A DNA stretch of 64,000 bases from an uncultured Eubacteriales bacterium (GTDB taxonomy: Bacteria > Bacillota > Clostridia > Lachnospirales > Lachnospiraceae), in contig UQXZ01000001.1 of assembly GCA_900545225.1 (NCBI GenBank), forward strand, positions 131,279 through 195,278, in the 5' to 3' direction. Below the pieces are notes generated by a model. That model worked only from the letters and a program-made list of their open reading frames with translations, had not been told where the DNA came from and ran no database searches. How positions within the stretch are numbered: the stretch's first letter is position 1; each line of letters opens with the position of its first letter. Positions 53,849 through 62,545 of this stretch are shown in pieces. A program made the position numbers and the translations under genes.

Positions 53849-53907
53849 TCATAACAAAAAAGTAATTACTTAGCAATATTTTATACATTTTAAATATTTT
53901 AATAAAA

Positions 53908-54879
53908 TTATGTGGAAATTACATATGATAAATTATATAAATCCTTGACAAATTCGCCCTTTACTGCTAATCCGGCTTCCAGATCTAATTCATCAACTTT
54001 GCCGTTTTTGTATATAATCATTTTGCTGTTTTTGATACCATCTCTGAGAAGTCTTGCAGCAAACTCTCCCATTTCACTTCCGATAATTCTGTCCTTTACA
54101 CTTGGGCTTCCACCTCGCTGAACATATCCCAGTACGCACTCTATTGATTTGATCCCTGTACGCTCTTCTATTCTTTTATGAAGATCATCAATACCTTCGG
54201 TGCCTTCTGCTGCAATAAAAATAAAATGTTCCTTACCTGTTGATTTTGTAAGTTTAATTCTGTCGATTACATCCTTCTCAAAATCAAATTTTACTTCAGG
54301 AATAAGTATGCCTGTGGCACCTGTGGCAATTCCAACTCCGATGGCCAGATTTCCACATCTTCTTCCCATTACCTTTATAACACTGCATCTGTCATGGGCT
54401 GTCATGGTATCTCTTATTTTATCAGCCATCTCTACAGCATTATTCATGGCAGTATCAAAGCCTATTGTATAGTCTGATGCAGCAATATCATTATCAATAG
54501 TTCCAGGGATTCCTATACACTGAATTCCTCTCTTTGATAATTCAAGTGCACCTCTGAATGAACCGTCACCACCTATTACTATCAAGGCATCAAGACCCAT
54601 TTCCTTACAGTTTTCGGCAGCTTTTGCAAGGCCTTCTTCCGTTGCAAATTCCTTACATCTTGCTGTATGAATCATAGTACCGCCATTGTTAATGATTTCA
54701 GATACTGAGCGGATATCAAAATCCACATATTCTTTTTTTAGTAAGCCACTATAACCTCTTATTATTGCCCTTACATCCATACCATATGCAAGGCATGCTC
54801 TAGTTGCAGCTCTGAGAACCGCATTCATGCCCGGTGCATCACCACCACTTGTTAAAATTCCGGCACATTTTTTCTTCAT
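53908..54879 (-). CDS. pfkA: 6-phosphofructokinase, ATP-dependent type
   Basis: Commits fructose 6-phosphate to glycolysis. About 323 residues: ATP site CAGILTSGGDAPGMNAVLRA, substrate region GIPGTIDNDI and GFDTAMNNA, VMGRRCGNLA, and LGYVQRGGSPSVKDR near the effector site. The ATG at 54879 follows AAGGAG by about 4 bases. It starts 8 bases after the second chromate-transporter gene, an odd partner but a consistent operon layout. Confidence 0.95.
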   Translation of the reverse strand: MKKKCAGILTSGGDAPGMNAVLRAATRACLAYGMDVRAIIRGYSGLLKKEYVDFDIRSVSEIINNGGTMIHTARCKEFATEEGLAKAAENCKEMGLDALIVIGGDGSFRGALELSKRGIQCIGIPGTIDNDIAASDYTIGFDTAMNNAVEMADKIRDTMTAHDRCSVIKVMGRRCGNLAIGVGIATGATGILIPEVKFDFEKDVIDRIKLTKSTGKEHFIFIAAEGTEGIDDLHKRIEERTGIKSIECVLGYVQRGGSPSVKDRIIGSEMGEFAARLLRDGIKNSKMIIYKNGKVDELDLEAGLAVKGEFVKDLYNLSYVIST

Positions 54880-54887
54880 ATTACTCC

Positions 54888-55463
54888 TTACCATCCAATA
54901 AGAGGCTGTAAATATCCATAAGCGATTCCTGCCGCTGCAGATATTCCTATTATTATAATCGGGTGAACCTTCTTTAACGCCAGTATCAGCATTGATACAA
55001 ATATTATAACAGAAGTTATAAATGCAAATGTCCCCATAACCTCCAGTTTAATTCCTGTAGGGAAAAATACTGTTATGCCCGTTGATAATACAGCTGTTGC
55101 AATAAAGCCGATAACTGCAGGTTTTAAGCCACTCATGGCACCCTGTACATATTTATTTGTTTTAAATTTATCATAAAGTTTTGCAACTATCAGAATAATT
55201 ATAAACGAAGGCAAAACTACACCTAAGGTTGCAAGTACAGATCCGAATATTCCTCCTGCTTCCATACCTACATATGTTGATACATTTATTGCAAATGGTC
55301 CGGGTGTACTCTCACTAACTGCAATAAAGTTAAGTATCTGGTCATCATCCATCCAGTTATTTTCTATAATGCTCGCCCTTATGAGCGGAAGCATTGCGTA
55401 ACCGCCTCCGAATGTAAATGCTCCAATCTTAAGGAATGTAAAAAATAAGTTAATATATATCAT
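54888..55463 (-). CDS. Chromate transporter family protein, half 2
   Basis: 191 residues, a single-domain (short-chain) CHR protein with FLKIGAFTFGGGYAMLPLI and AVSESTPGPFAINVSTYVG, about five to six membrane helices. Short CHR proteins work as pairs, and the partner lies directly upstream. The natural substrate in gut-type anaerobes is uncertain; chromate/sulfate is the family precedent. Confidence 0.88.
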   Translation of the reverse strand: MIYINLFFTFLKIGAFTFGGGYAMLPLIRASIIENNWMDDDQILNFIAVSESTPGPFAINVSTYVGMEAGGIFGSVLATLGVVLPSFIIILIVAKLYDKFKTNKYVQGAMSGLKPAVIGFIATAVLSTGITVFFPTGIKLEVMGTFAFITSVIIFVSMLILALKKVHPIIIIGISAAAGIAYGYLQPLIGW

Positions 55464-55485
55464 AATTCATCTCTGTTTCTAAACA

Positions 55486-56085
55486 TTACTGTAATTTATC
55501 CTTCACGGCTTTTCCGGCTATTATTGAATAAATAATTCCCGCTGCCGCACATGCTATTGTCATGTAAATTACATTTATATTGAAAAATGCCACCGCAACA
55601 AATGCCGCTGCCATAATTACATACGAAAATACATTTTTAGGGCATGATTTATACATTGAAACAAGTCCTTTTATAATCAGTGCAAGTACACCTGCTCTAA
55701 TTCCCCAGAAAGCATATTTTACAATTTCAATGTCTTCAAACTGTCTGAGTACAAATGATAGTCCTACGATTATTCCAAACGATGGCAATACAACTCCTAA
55801 TGTTGCACAAAATGCACCAAATACTCCTGCGGTCCGATACCCCACAAATGTTGACGTGTTCAGAGAAATTGGACCCGGTGTACTTTCCGCTATGGCCACC
55901 ACGTCCAGAATATCCTCATCAGATATCCATTTCTTTTTCGTTACGGTTTCTTCCTGAATGATAGGAATCATGGCGTAACCGCCTCCGAATGTGAAGGCTC
56001 CTATTTTAAAAAATGTAATAAACAATTCCCAAAATATATTTTTCTTTTTTGGGTTTATTACATCATTTTCTGTATCTTTTTCCAT
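55486..56085 (-). CDS. Chromate transporter family protein, half 1
   Basis: About 199 residues from the ATG at 56085, which follows AAGAAGG by 6 bases. Same signature as its partner: FFKIGAFTFGGGYAMIPII and AIAESTPGPISLNTSTFVG, with a charged N-terminus (MEKDTENDVINPKKK). The two halves are paralogous and probably form a heterodimer in opposite orientations, as known for short CHR pairs. Confidence 0.87.
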   Translation of the reverse strand: MEKDTENDVINPKKKNIFWELFITFFKIGAFTFGGGYAMIPIIQEETVTKKKWISDEDILDVVAIAESTPGPISLNTSTFVGYRTAGVFGAFCATLGVVLPSFGIIVGLSFVLRQFEDIEIVKYAFWGIRAGVLALIIKGLVSMYKSCPKNVFSYVIMAAAFVAVAFFNINVIYMTIACAAAGIIYSIIAGKAVKDKLQ

Positions 56086-56186
56086 ATAAACCTTCTTTAA
56101 ATTATTGAATCCAAGTTGTTTAATTCTACTTATATAATCCAAGCTATTAAATTTCAGCTATATATTTTCTGCATATTTACAGGTAA

Positions 56187-57089
56187 TTATCCATTCTTTT
56201 CTATAAAAGAAGTAATTGTTTTGTAAACGTCCTCGTTATTACGCTCATTTAAGATTTCATGTCTCATATTTTCAAATGTTTTTCTTTTTACATTTTCAAA
56301 TCCCGCCTTGCGTAAGAAATAAACTGAAGCGTCACTGCCTCTCTTACCGCCAATACAAGGATCATCCGCTCCACCAATACATAATATTGGAAGAGTTGCA
56401 TTTACATTTATATAGCGCTTAGGATCTCTCATATTTTTTACGAGTCTGAATAAATCGTTGAATGCTGAAACAGTAAAACCATTTCCGCAATATGGATCAT
56501 TTATGTAATTATCCACATTTTCCTCATTGGCGCTTAACCAGTCCACATCTGTTCTTGGATTTTCGATTCTGTTGTTAAATGCACCTACTGACATTTTCTC
56601 AAGCATTGGAGAATATGCTTTTGCACCCTTAATTTTTCTTAATATGTTGGAAATCACAATTCCCATTGATGATTCTTTTACGGGCGCAGGATAACCTGAA
56701 AGAATAATACTTTTATAGTTAAGAGATTCTGTCTGAAGAAGATTTCTTGTAATAATTGTTCCAAATGAATGGGCAAATATATCTACTTTATCCACATTGA
56801 GTCTTTTGAAAATATATTTTGTGATGATTTTCTGATCTCTTAAAAGCTCATTATGGCCATCTTTTTCTTTGAAAAACCCCAAAACTTTAGCCGTTTTTCC
56901 GTGTCCTCTTAAATCTGAAGTAACAACGGTATATCCTATTTTATTTAATTCAAGGGCAAGTCTCTCATACCTTCCCCTGTGCTCCATCATTCCGTGGATA
57001 ACCTGAACGACTCCTTTGGCATTTGGAACCTCATATACTGATAATGCAAGATCTGTACCGTCTTTTGCTTTTAAAATTACATTTTCCAT
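56187..57089 (-). CDS. Alpha/beta hydrolase, monoacylglycerol lipase/lysophospholipase-like
   Basis: 300 residues from the ATG at 57089, which follows GGGGTG. Motifs: VVQVIHGMMEHRGRYERLA (oxyanion region), VVTSDLRGHGKTA, nucleophile Ser in IFAHSFGTIITRNLL (AHSFG for GxSxG), the Asp near CIGGADDPCIGG, and the catalytic His in MRHEILNE. It is cytoplasmic, with no signal peptide. Substrates are probably acylglycerols or lysolipids. Confidence 0.88.
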   Translation of the reverse strand: MENVILKAKDGTDLALSVYEVPNAKGVVQVIHGMMEHRGRYERLALELNKIGYTVVTSDLRGHGKTAKVLGFFKEKDGHNELLRDQKIITKYIFKRLNVDKVDIFAHSFGTIITRNLLQTESLNYKSIILSGYPAPVKESSMGIVISNILRKIKGAKAYSPMLEKMSVGAFNNRIENPRTDVDWLSANEENVDNYINDPYCGNGFTVSAFNDLFRLVKNMRDPKRYINVNATLPILCIGGADDPCIGGKRGSDASVYFLRKAGFENVKRKTFENMRHEILNERNNEDVYKTITSFIEKNG

Positions 57090-57340
57090 AAGCACACCCC
57101 GTTTATATGCAATAAATATTTATCTGCAACAAACATTTATCTGTAGTCTGTATTTTATAGTTTAGTATTTTACTTTTTAATTTTTAATAAGTAACTTTTT
57201 ATCTTTTATACAATTAATAAACCGCTTAATTAATATCTTCAGTAAATTAAACGTTCATGATTAATATCATTTTTCAGTATACAACCTTTAATGGTTTTTT
57301 CAAGTTTGGCAGGGGATGATTGGAGTATATGTGACCAAAA

Positions 57341-57370
57341 TAAAAAAGCCCCGACAGTGCAGGGCCTGAA
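57341..57370 (-). terminator. Terminator of folA
   Basis: On the minus strand a GGCCC/GGGGC hairpin followed by TTTTTTATTTT, just after the folA stop. Confidence 0.75.
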
Positions 57371-57389
57371 AAATGATTTACATGGCGAA

Positions 57390-57872
57390 TCATCTGATTC
57401 TTTCATACTTATATTGTTTATACGGAATATCTCCGGTAACATCTCCTATCATGGTTTTAATATAATTTTCTTCACAAATCTCAGGGAAAAATGTATCTCC
57501 TTCCACATCCAGATCTATTTCCGTCAGGTAAAGCACATCAGCAAGCTCAAGTCCTTCCTTATACACTGAACTTCCACCTGACAGATAAATATCCTTATCA
57601 GGCGCTATATCTGATGCGAGCTTTACGGCTTCATCCAATGTACCTACAGTGTAGAGATTTCCCACGCTGTATTCCCTGGACTTTGAAATTACTATGGTAA
57701 TTCTGTTTGGAAGTGGTCTGCCTATTTCGTCATAGGTTCTTCTGCCAATAACTACTATATTACCTGTAGTCAGTTCACGAAACAGCGTCTGTTCTCCCGG
57801 AATATTCCATGGAATTATTCCATTATTTCCTATTACCCTGTTATGGGCAAATGCAGCTATTATACCAATCAT
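57390..57872 (-). CDS. folA: Dihydrofolate reductase
   Basis: Reduces dihydrofolate with NADPH. 160 residues: IGIIAAFAHNRVIGNNGIIPWNIPGE, IVVIGRRTYDEIGRPLPNR, IYLSGGSSVYKEGL and YLTEIDLDVEGDTFFPEI. The usual catalytic Asp/Glu position after W(N/D)xP is Glu/Gln-like here (IPGEQTLF), within family variation. It lies behind the Y-family polymerase and a YolD-like gene; thyA is not nearby. Confidence 0.93.
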   Translation of the reverse strand: MIGIIAAFAHNRVIGNNGIIPWNIPGEQTLFRELTTGNIVVIGRRTYDEIGRPLPNRITIVISKSREYSVGNLYTVGTLDEAVKLASDIAPDKDIYLSGGSSVYKEGLELADVLYLTEIDLDVEGDTFFPEICEENYIKTMIGDVTGDIPYKQYKYERIR

Positions 57873-57938
57873 TTTTTATCCTTTAAAACCTCCGACAACA
57901 AAGCTGACTGTGACTACAACAGCCATACTCTGCCTGTG

Positions 57939-58166
57939 TCAGATTGAGTCTATTTCCTCATGCTCTATTTCATTATTAATCATATCATCATTACTTTTCT
58001 TAGTATCAGAAAGTAAACTGTCATATCCCTTTAACGCTGAAAATGGCATAAAATGTGCCGCTCTTTCGCTAACATCCATTCTCTTATGCTTCTTTGAGAC
58101 CTGATGGGGTAAATCGATGATGTCATCATAATTATTTGTTAAATTTAAATTGTTATCGTTTTTCAT
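57939..58166 (-). CDS. YolD-like partner of the Y-family polymerase
   Basis: 75 residues with YDDIIDLPHQVSKKHKRMDVSERAAHFMPFSALKGYD, the conserved block of small proteins found beside Clostridial UmuC/DinB-type polymerases. It lies 100 bases after the polymerase. Function is unknown; a UmuD-like accessory role is suggested by constant association. Confidence 0.72.
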   Translation of the reverse strand: MKNDNNLNLTNNYDDIIDLPHQVSKKHKRMDVSERAAHFMPFSALKGYDSLLSDTKKSNDDMINNEIEHEEIDSI

Positions 58167-58265
58167 ATATCGTCTTTATTACTATTTTCAACATACTGTG
58201 AATATATATTTTAGGCGTGCACTTTAGGCATATACTTCATGTTTCCGCATGATATATTCCTGCTT

Positions 58266-60053
58266 TTACGCCTTATGGCCACCCACCTGGCCATTTCGCT
58301 CCATTCCCGTAGCTCCTTCTTCCAAACTTGTACCTTTTACAAGTATGTTACTTCCATATTTGCTTTTCAAAGATAAAAGTGTACTCTGAAGCCTTTTCAA
58401 TTTCTCTTTGGAGTCAGCTTTACCGCATTCCACATTAATGTCTTTATTATTTTTATCCTTACGAGCGTTTTCTTTTGAAGAAACAGCTGCAGATTTTGTT
58501 TTTATGCCATTTCTCGGATTTTTATTGTAATCACCCGAGCCGGTATCAGTCTGGTTATTAACATTATAGCCTGCTTTACCACTGACATTACCATCTGTTT
58601 TTTTAGCAGTATTTAAAGCAGATTTATTATCGGCTTTTTCATCAACATTTGCAGACGATTTATCATTATCTTTATTAACGGTACTTCCACTGTATTCTGC
58701 ACTGTCTTCTGAGTTACCACAACTCAAATCAAAGTCATCGAAAAAAGAAAGCTGTTTTCTGGTATTTTTCTGAATATTCTTTACTTCATCTTCATTTATT
58801 ACATCATCCGCAACCAGAGTCAGACGGCGTATAAGAAGCCTGCTGTCCGTAATTGTATGATACAGCTTAACAAATGCATCTATAAGATCTGAAGATATAT
58901 ATGTATATTCATCCAGATTGGCAGTTCCTCTTGAATGCTTAGGCTTTAACCGGCCGTATCTGTCCTTTACGATTTCACCTTCATATGAATCATCCAGTAT
59001 ATCCATATTGTCGATGTCATATCCAACCATAAGGACAATTTTCTTTGTCATAAGCTTCTTTTTCATAAGTTCATATGACAGATTTTCCGCCATCTCACGG
59101 ACTATAATCTCCGCTCTTGTATTGTCATATGCACACTGTAAAACCTGACCACTGTTCACGCTCTTACTCTGAGGCTTATATTGCTTTACATCTTTTATGG
59201 TACATGGGTCATATCCCCAGGCGTGATCTATTAAAATCTCAGCATTTACACCAAATAAATCATAGAGTAAATCTTCATTATAGAAATCATTTTCCTTACC
59301 GATTGAACATCTGGCAATGTCGCCCATTGTATATAATCCCACATGAGCAAGCTTTTCTGCATAACCTCTACCGATTCCCCAAAATGCCGTAAGAGGCTTA
59401 TATCCCCAGAGCTCCTCTCTGAATGAGCGTTCCGTAAGCTCTGCTATTCTCAAACCTTTTTTATCGGCCTTCATGTGCTTGGCTCTGATATCCATGGCAA
59501 TCTTAGCTAAATACATGTTGTCGCCTATACCTGCAGTCGCTGTAATTCCCGTAGTCTCATATACATCATTCATCATTTTACGGACAAAATCGTATCCGCT
59601 CATGTTGTAATAGTTCAGATAATCCGTAATATCCATAAATACTTCATCTATGGAATATGGAAATATATCATCTGAAGAAACATATTTGAGGTAAATGTTA
59701 TAAATTTCCGCACTTTTCTTCATATATAAAGACATTCTGGGTTTCGCAGCAATAAACTCCAGACCGATACCCGGATCACTGTCTACAACTGACTTAAATG
59801 CAGATGTCTCTGTCATATTTCTTATTCTGCCATTATATGCTTTTATGGTGCTTATAACCTCAAATAATCTCGGTCTGCCGGGAACTCCATATGATTTAAG
59901 AGCCGGTGAAACAGCAAGACAAATGGTCTTTTCTGTTCTTGAAGAGTCCGCAACAACAAGATTTGCATCAAATGGATCAAGCCCCCGTTCAACACATTCA
60001 ACGGAGGCATAAAATGATTTTAAATCTATTGAGGCATAAACTCTCTTTTCCAT
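58266..60053 (-). CDS. Y-family DNA polymerase (UmuC/DinB type) with long C-terminal tail
   Basis: Translesion polymerase, about 595 residues. The catalytic core starts VYASIDLKSFYASVEC (metal Asp), then FPYSIDEVFMDITDY (acidic pair), the helix-hairpin-helix region TAFWGIGRGYAEKLAHVG near 220, and the little-finger domain to about 420. The remainder is a low-complexity Asn/Lys/Asp/Ser-rich tail of about 140 residues, without an obvious clamp-binding motif except possibly QLSFFDDF near 440. The start at 60053 gives the family N-terminus; a start ten codons upstream lies inside the promoter palindrome. SOS control is likely from the upstream site. Confidence 0.9.
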   Translation of the reverse strand: MEKRVYASIDLKSFYASVECVERGLDPFDANLVVADSSRTEKTICLAVSPALKSYGVPGRPRLFEVISTIKAYNGRIRNMTETSAFKSVVDSDPGIGLEFIAAKPRMSLYMKKSAEIYNIYLKYVSSDDIFPYSIDEVFMDITDYLNYYNMSGYDFVRKMMNDVYETTGITATAGIGDNMYLAKIAMDIRAKHMKADKKGLRIAELTERSFREELWGYKPLTAFWGIGRGYAEKLAHVGLYTMGDIARCSIGKENDFYNEDLLYDLFGVNAEILIDHAWGYDPCTIKDVKQYKPQSKSVNSGQVLQCAYDNTRAEIIVREMAENLSYELMKKKLMTKKIVLMVGYDIDNMDILDDSYEGEIVKDRYGRLKPKHSRGTANLDEYTYISSDLIDAFVKLYHTITDSRLLIRRLTLVADDVINEDEVKNIQKNTRKQLSFFDDFDLSCGNSEDSAEYSGSTVNKDNDKSSANVDEKADNKSALNTAKKTDGNVSGKAGYNVNNQTDTGSGDYNKNPRNGIKTKSAAVSSKENARKDKNNKDINVECGKADSKEKLKRLQSTLLSLKSKYGSNILVKGTSLEEGATGMERNGQVGGHKA

Positions 60054-60069
60054 AAAATTCACCAAAAAA

Positions 60070-60124
60070 ATACTATCATACAAACATTTGTTTATATGAT
60101 AGTATTTTATCTATATATTGTCAA
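60070..60124 (-). promoter_or_regulatory. Polymerase promoter overlapping a long palindrome with LexA-like core
   Basis: On the minus strand TTGACA (60124-60119), 17 bases, TATCAT (60101-60096). The -10 is the outer arm of a 36-base near-perfect palindrome: ATACTATCAT (60070-60079), then the core AAACATTTGTTT (60082-60093), then ATGATAGTAT (60096-60105). The core AAC-N4-GTT matches the Gram-positive LexA box centre. A T-run follows, so the same palindrome may also terminate cooS transcripts. Confidence 0.6.
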
Positions 60125-60150
60125 CGACTGAGGATTACCCCATTATCGTA

Positions 60151-62328
60151 TTATTTATCCCATCCGAGCTTCTTTCTGCTCTCTCTCATGTCATCTAAAA
60201 TCTGTTTAGCAAGAAGCTTTGGATCCATGTTTACAACCATTTTAGATCCGAGAAGTTCTAAGCTTCCTTCTTTAAGATATTCACTTACATTTCTTGAACC
60301 GTAAACCTGCTGTTCAACACAGTGATATGAATTAATACCAAGTAAACGGAAACCTAAAGCCGCATCAATGGCCTTTTCATTTGACCATTCAGGAGATGTA
60401 AATGCATATGGCATATCTGCGATTGGAACTCCCATTTCTCTGGCAATTGTAGCCATAATTCCTGAAGATCTTGTATTATCAATACACTCTCCAACGTGTA
60501 ATACAGGTGGAAGATCACCCTCAAGGAATTCCTTTAAGCCTTCGCCTGCAAATTTATCGCCTGCGCCCTTTTCACAGAATCCCATCTTCATAAGAGGATA
60601 TGATGCACAGCCATTTGTAAGTACGAGTACATTATTTTTAATAAGCTCCTCTGCCACATCAATGATACATCTTTCAAATGGAACCTTTGGATTGTTACAT
60701 CCAACCATATTTACGATACCAAGTATTTTTCCTGATTTGATGGCCTCAGTAACAGGTCCGATACCCTTGAAACGACGGCTTAAGTACTCAAGTGAGAAGC
60801 CAACTTCTGCAGTAACTTCTACATTAGGAATGTGTACCTGAACGCCTCTCTCCTGTCTTTCCTTAAATCTTTCAATTCCCTTTAAAACGATTTCTCTTGC
60901 TATTTCATTTGTCTTATCAATGTTGCTGTGGTAATGATCATATTCGATTCTCTCAGCACCAGGAAGTCTTGCTGACTCACTTGTTGTAACTACCTTTGTA
61001 TGGAAACAGTTTGCAACATCCATGATTGCAGGATAAACGTCCTGAACATCCGCAATCCAGAGGTCGATAGCACCTGTAGCAATAACAAGCTCTGCTGAAA
61101 CTGCATTTGAAAGAGGAATAACTCCGCCGTATCTGTACATTGCAGCAAGTGATGAACAGCAGATTCCGTAAAACTTAATGCCCTTTGCTCCATTTTCCTT
61201 AGCAAGCTTAACAAGCTCTTCGCTCTGTCCTGTCTCTACAATCTTACTTACAAGAGTTGGTAAATGTCCGTGAAGTGCGATATTTACATATCCTTCTTCA
61301 AGAGCTCCCAAGTTAACTTTACCTGTTACTCTGTCACCTACACCAAATAATGCATCTGTTGCAATTGATGAGCCCATAACGCCTGAAAATGTAAATGCTA
61401 ATCCACAACGGTGGAATTCTTCCATAAGGCTCTTCCAGTCCGCATCAGTACCTACACCTGATTTGTGGAATGCTTCAAATACTTCATGATATGCACTAAT
61501 AGGAATAAGACCGAGATCCTTCCAGATTTTCTTTCTCTCAGGCGGAGCAAGTGCCTCAAGAGTCTTGTATTCTCTGTTTGGATCTGTATTTGATAAATCA
61601 TCTAAAAGAACATCTGCAACATCCTTTGCAATGTTGTTAAACTGTCTTCTCTTAGTCTTAATGCCAAATGAATTTGCAACGTCAATAACCTTCTGCTTTC
61701 CAATAATAGGTAAATCGAGTTTGCCCTCAGCTGCCCATTTAAGTGAAAGAATAACCTCTCTTGCGTGCATTCCGTGCTGTGAAACACCTGCTGCCGCTCC
61801 TCTTAAAAGGTTTCTTGCAACGATAGTATCCGCATCGGCACCACAAGTTCCCTTAGGTGACTTGGCAGTAATCTTACAAGGACCCATGTTACATGCTTTA
61901 CAACATGTTCCCGCAAGACCAAAGCTACAATGTGGCTTCTGCTTGTCAAATCTGTCAAATATATTTTCAATGCCCTGCTCTTTTTCATACTCAAGCATAT
62001 CCTTAATTGCAGGGTCCGGTGTCTTTTCAATTACCTCATTCCTTGTAGGAAATGTCTTCTTATATGTAGCAATGGCTTCCATATAATCCTTTATGAAATC
62101 TGTATCTGCTGAATCATCAGTTTCATATTCTCTGTATTTTACATTTGGATTATGAACATGGTCATTTCCATAAGCTTTTTTATTACCGTCATGTTCATGG
62201 TCGTGGTCATGACTATGCTCATGTTCATGGTCATGTTCGTGATGTGCATCAGCCTTGTGGATAATAACTGATACACCATTTTCATCAAAGCCTATTATAT
62301 TTCTATGTGTGTGAAATTTATCTATCAT
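60151..62328 (-). CDS. cooS: Anaerobic CO dehydrogenase catalytic subunit with His-rich N-terminus
   Basis: Ni-Fe-S enzyme interconverting CO and CO2. 725 residues; typical CooS is about 630-640. The extra N-terminal part includes a run in which 11 of residues 24-46 are His, alternating with Asp/Glu. The catalytic protein then follows with the B/D-cluster cysteines (C134, C142, C143, C146, C151 in CSFGLAGTCCKACNMGPC), the C-cluster region with GICCSSLAAMYRYG, and MVGCNNPKVPFE, TNGCASYPLMKMGFC and LHVGECIDNTRS. No acsA/B/C/D, cooC or cooF gene is adjacent. Electron partner unknown. Confidence 0.93.
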   Translation of the reverse strand: MIDKFHTHRNIIGFDENGVSVIIHKADAHHEHDHEHEHSHDHDHEHDGNKKAYGNDHVHNPNVKYREYETDDSADTDFIKDYMEAIATYKKTFPTRNEVIEKTPDPAIKDMLEYEKEQGIENIFDRFDKQKPHCSFGLAGTCCKACNMGPCKITAKSPKGTCGADADTIVARNLLRGAAAGVSQHGMHAREVILSLKWAAEGKLDLPIIGKQKVIDVANSFGIKTKRRQFNNIAKDVADVLLDDLSNTDPNREYKTLEALAPPERKKIWKDLGLIPISAYHEVFEAFHKSGVGTDADWKSLMEEFHRCGLAFTFSGVMGSSIATDALFGVGDRVTGKVNLGALEEGYVNIALHGHLPTLVSKIVETGQSEELVKLAKENGAKGIKFYGICCSSLAAMYRYGGVIPLSNAVSAELVIATGAIDLWIADVQDVYPAIMDVANCFHTKVVTTSESARLPGAERIEYDHYHSNIDKTNEIAREIVLKGIERFKERQERGVQVHIPNVEVTAEVGFSLEYLSRRFKGIGPVTEAIKSGKILGIVNMVGCNNPKVPFERCIIDVAEELIKNNVLVLTNGCASYPLMKMGFCEKGAGDKFAGEGLKEFLEGDLPPVLHVGECIDNTRSSGIMATIAREMGVPIADMPYAFTSPEWSNEKAIDAALGFRLLGINSYHCVEQQVYGSRNVSEYLKEGSLELLGSKMVVNMDPKLLAKQILDDMRESRKKLGWDK

Positions 62329-62454
62329 ATGCTCACCCGTTTATTTTTAATAACCTATTTATTATATATGTGTTATATGTATTAATTATAATACTACACA
62401 TGAAATAAAAAATCCACTAAAAACTTATATAATTAATATTTATAGTAGGGATTA

Positions 62455-62518
62455 AAAAACGAAACAAAAGCGGAACATACTGAAAAGGCCTGTTTAAGCC
62501 CTCTCAATATATTCCGCA
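62455..62518 (-). terminator. Terminator of the MATE gene
   Basis: On the minus strand GCGGAA (62517-62512) pairs with TTCCGC (62475-62470) with an inner GGC/GCC stem; T-rich sequence follows. Confidence 0.65.
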
Positions 62519-62545
62519 ATAAGAATAAATATTTAATTTCTCCTA

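Noticed and set aside
57239..57442. 67-residue minus-strand frame after folA
   Set aside because: It overlaps the folA end and its terminator, has no ribosome binding site, and is probably a chance frame.
60064..60107. Simple terminator only, for the palindrome after cooS
   Set aside because: It may terminate, but a consensus promoter with its -10 in the palindrome and the start codon of the polymerase 17 bases away make a pure terminator unlikely; it was recorded as promoter/operator with possible dual use.
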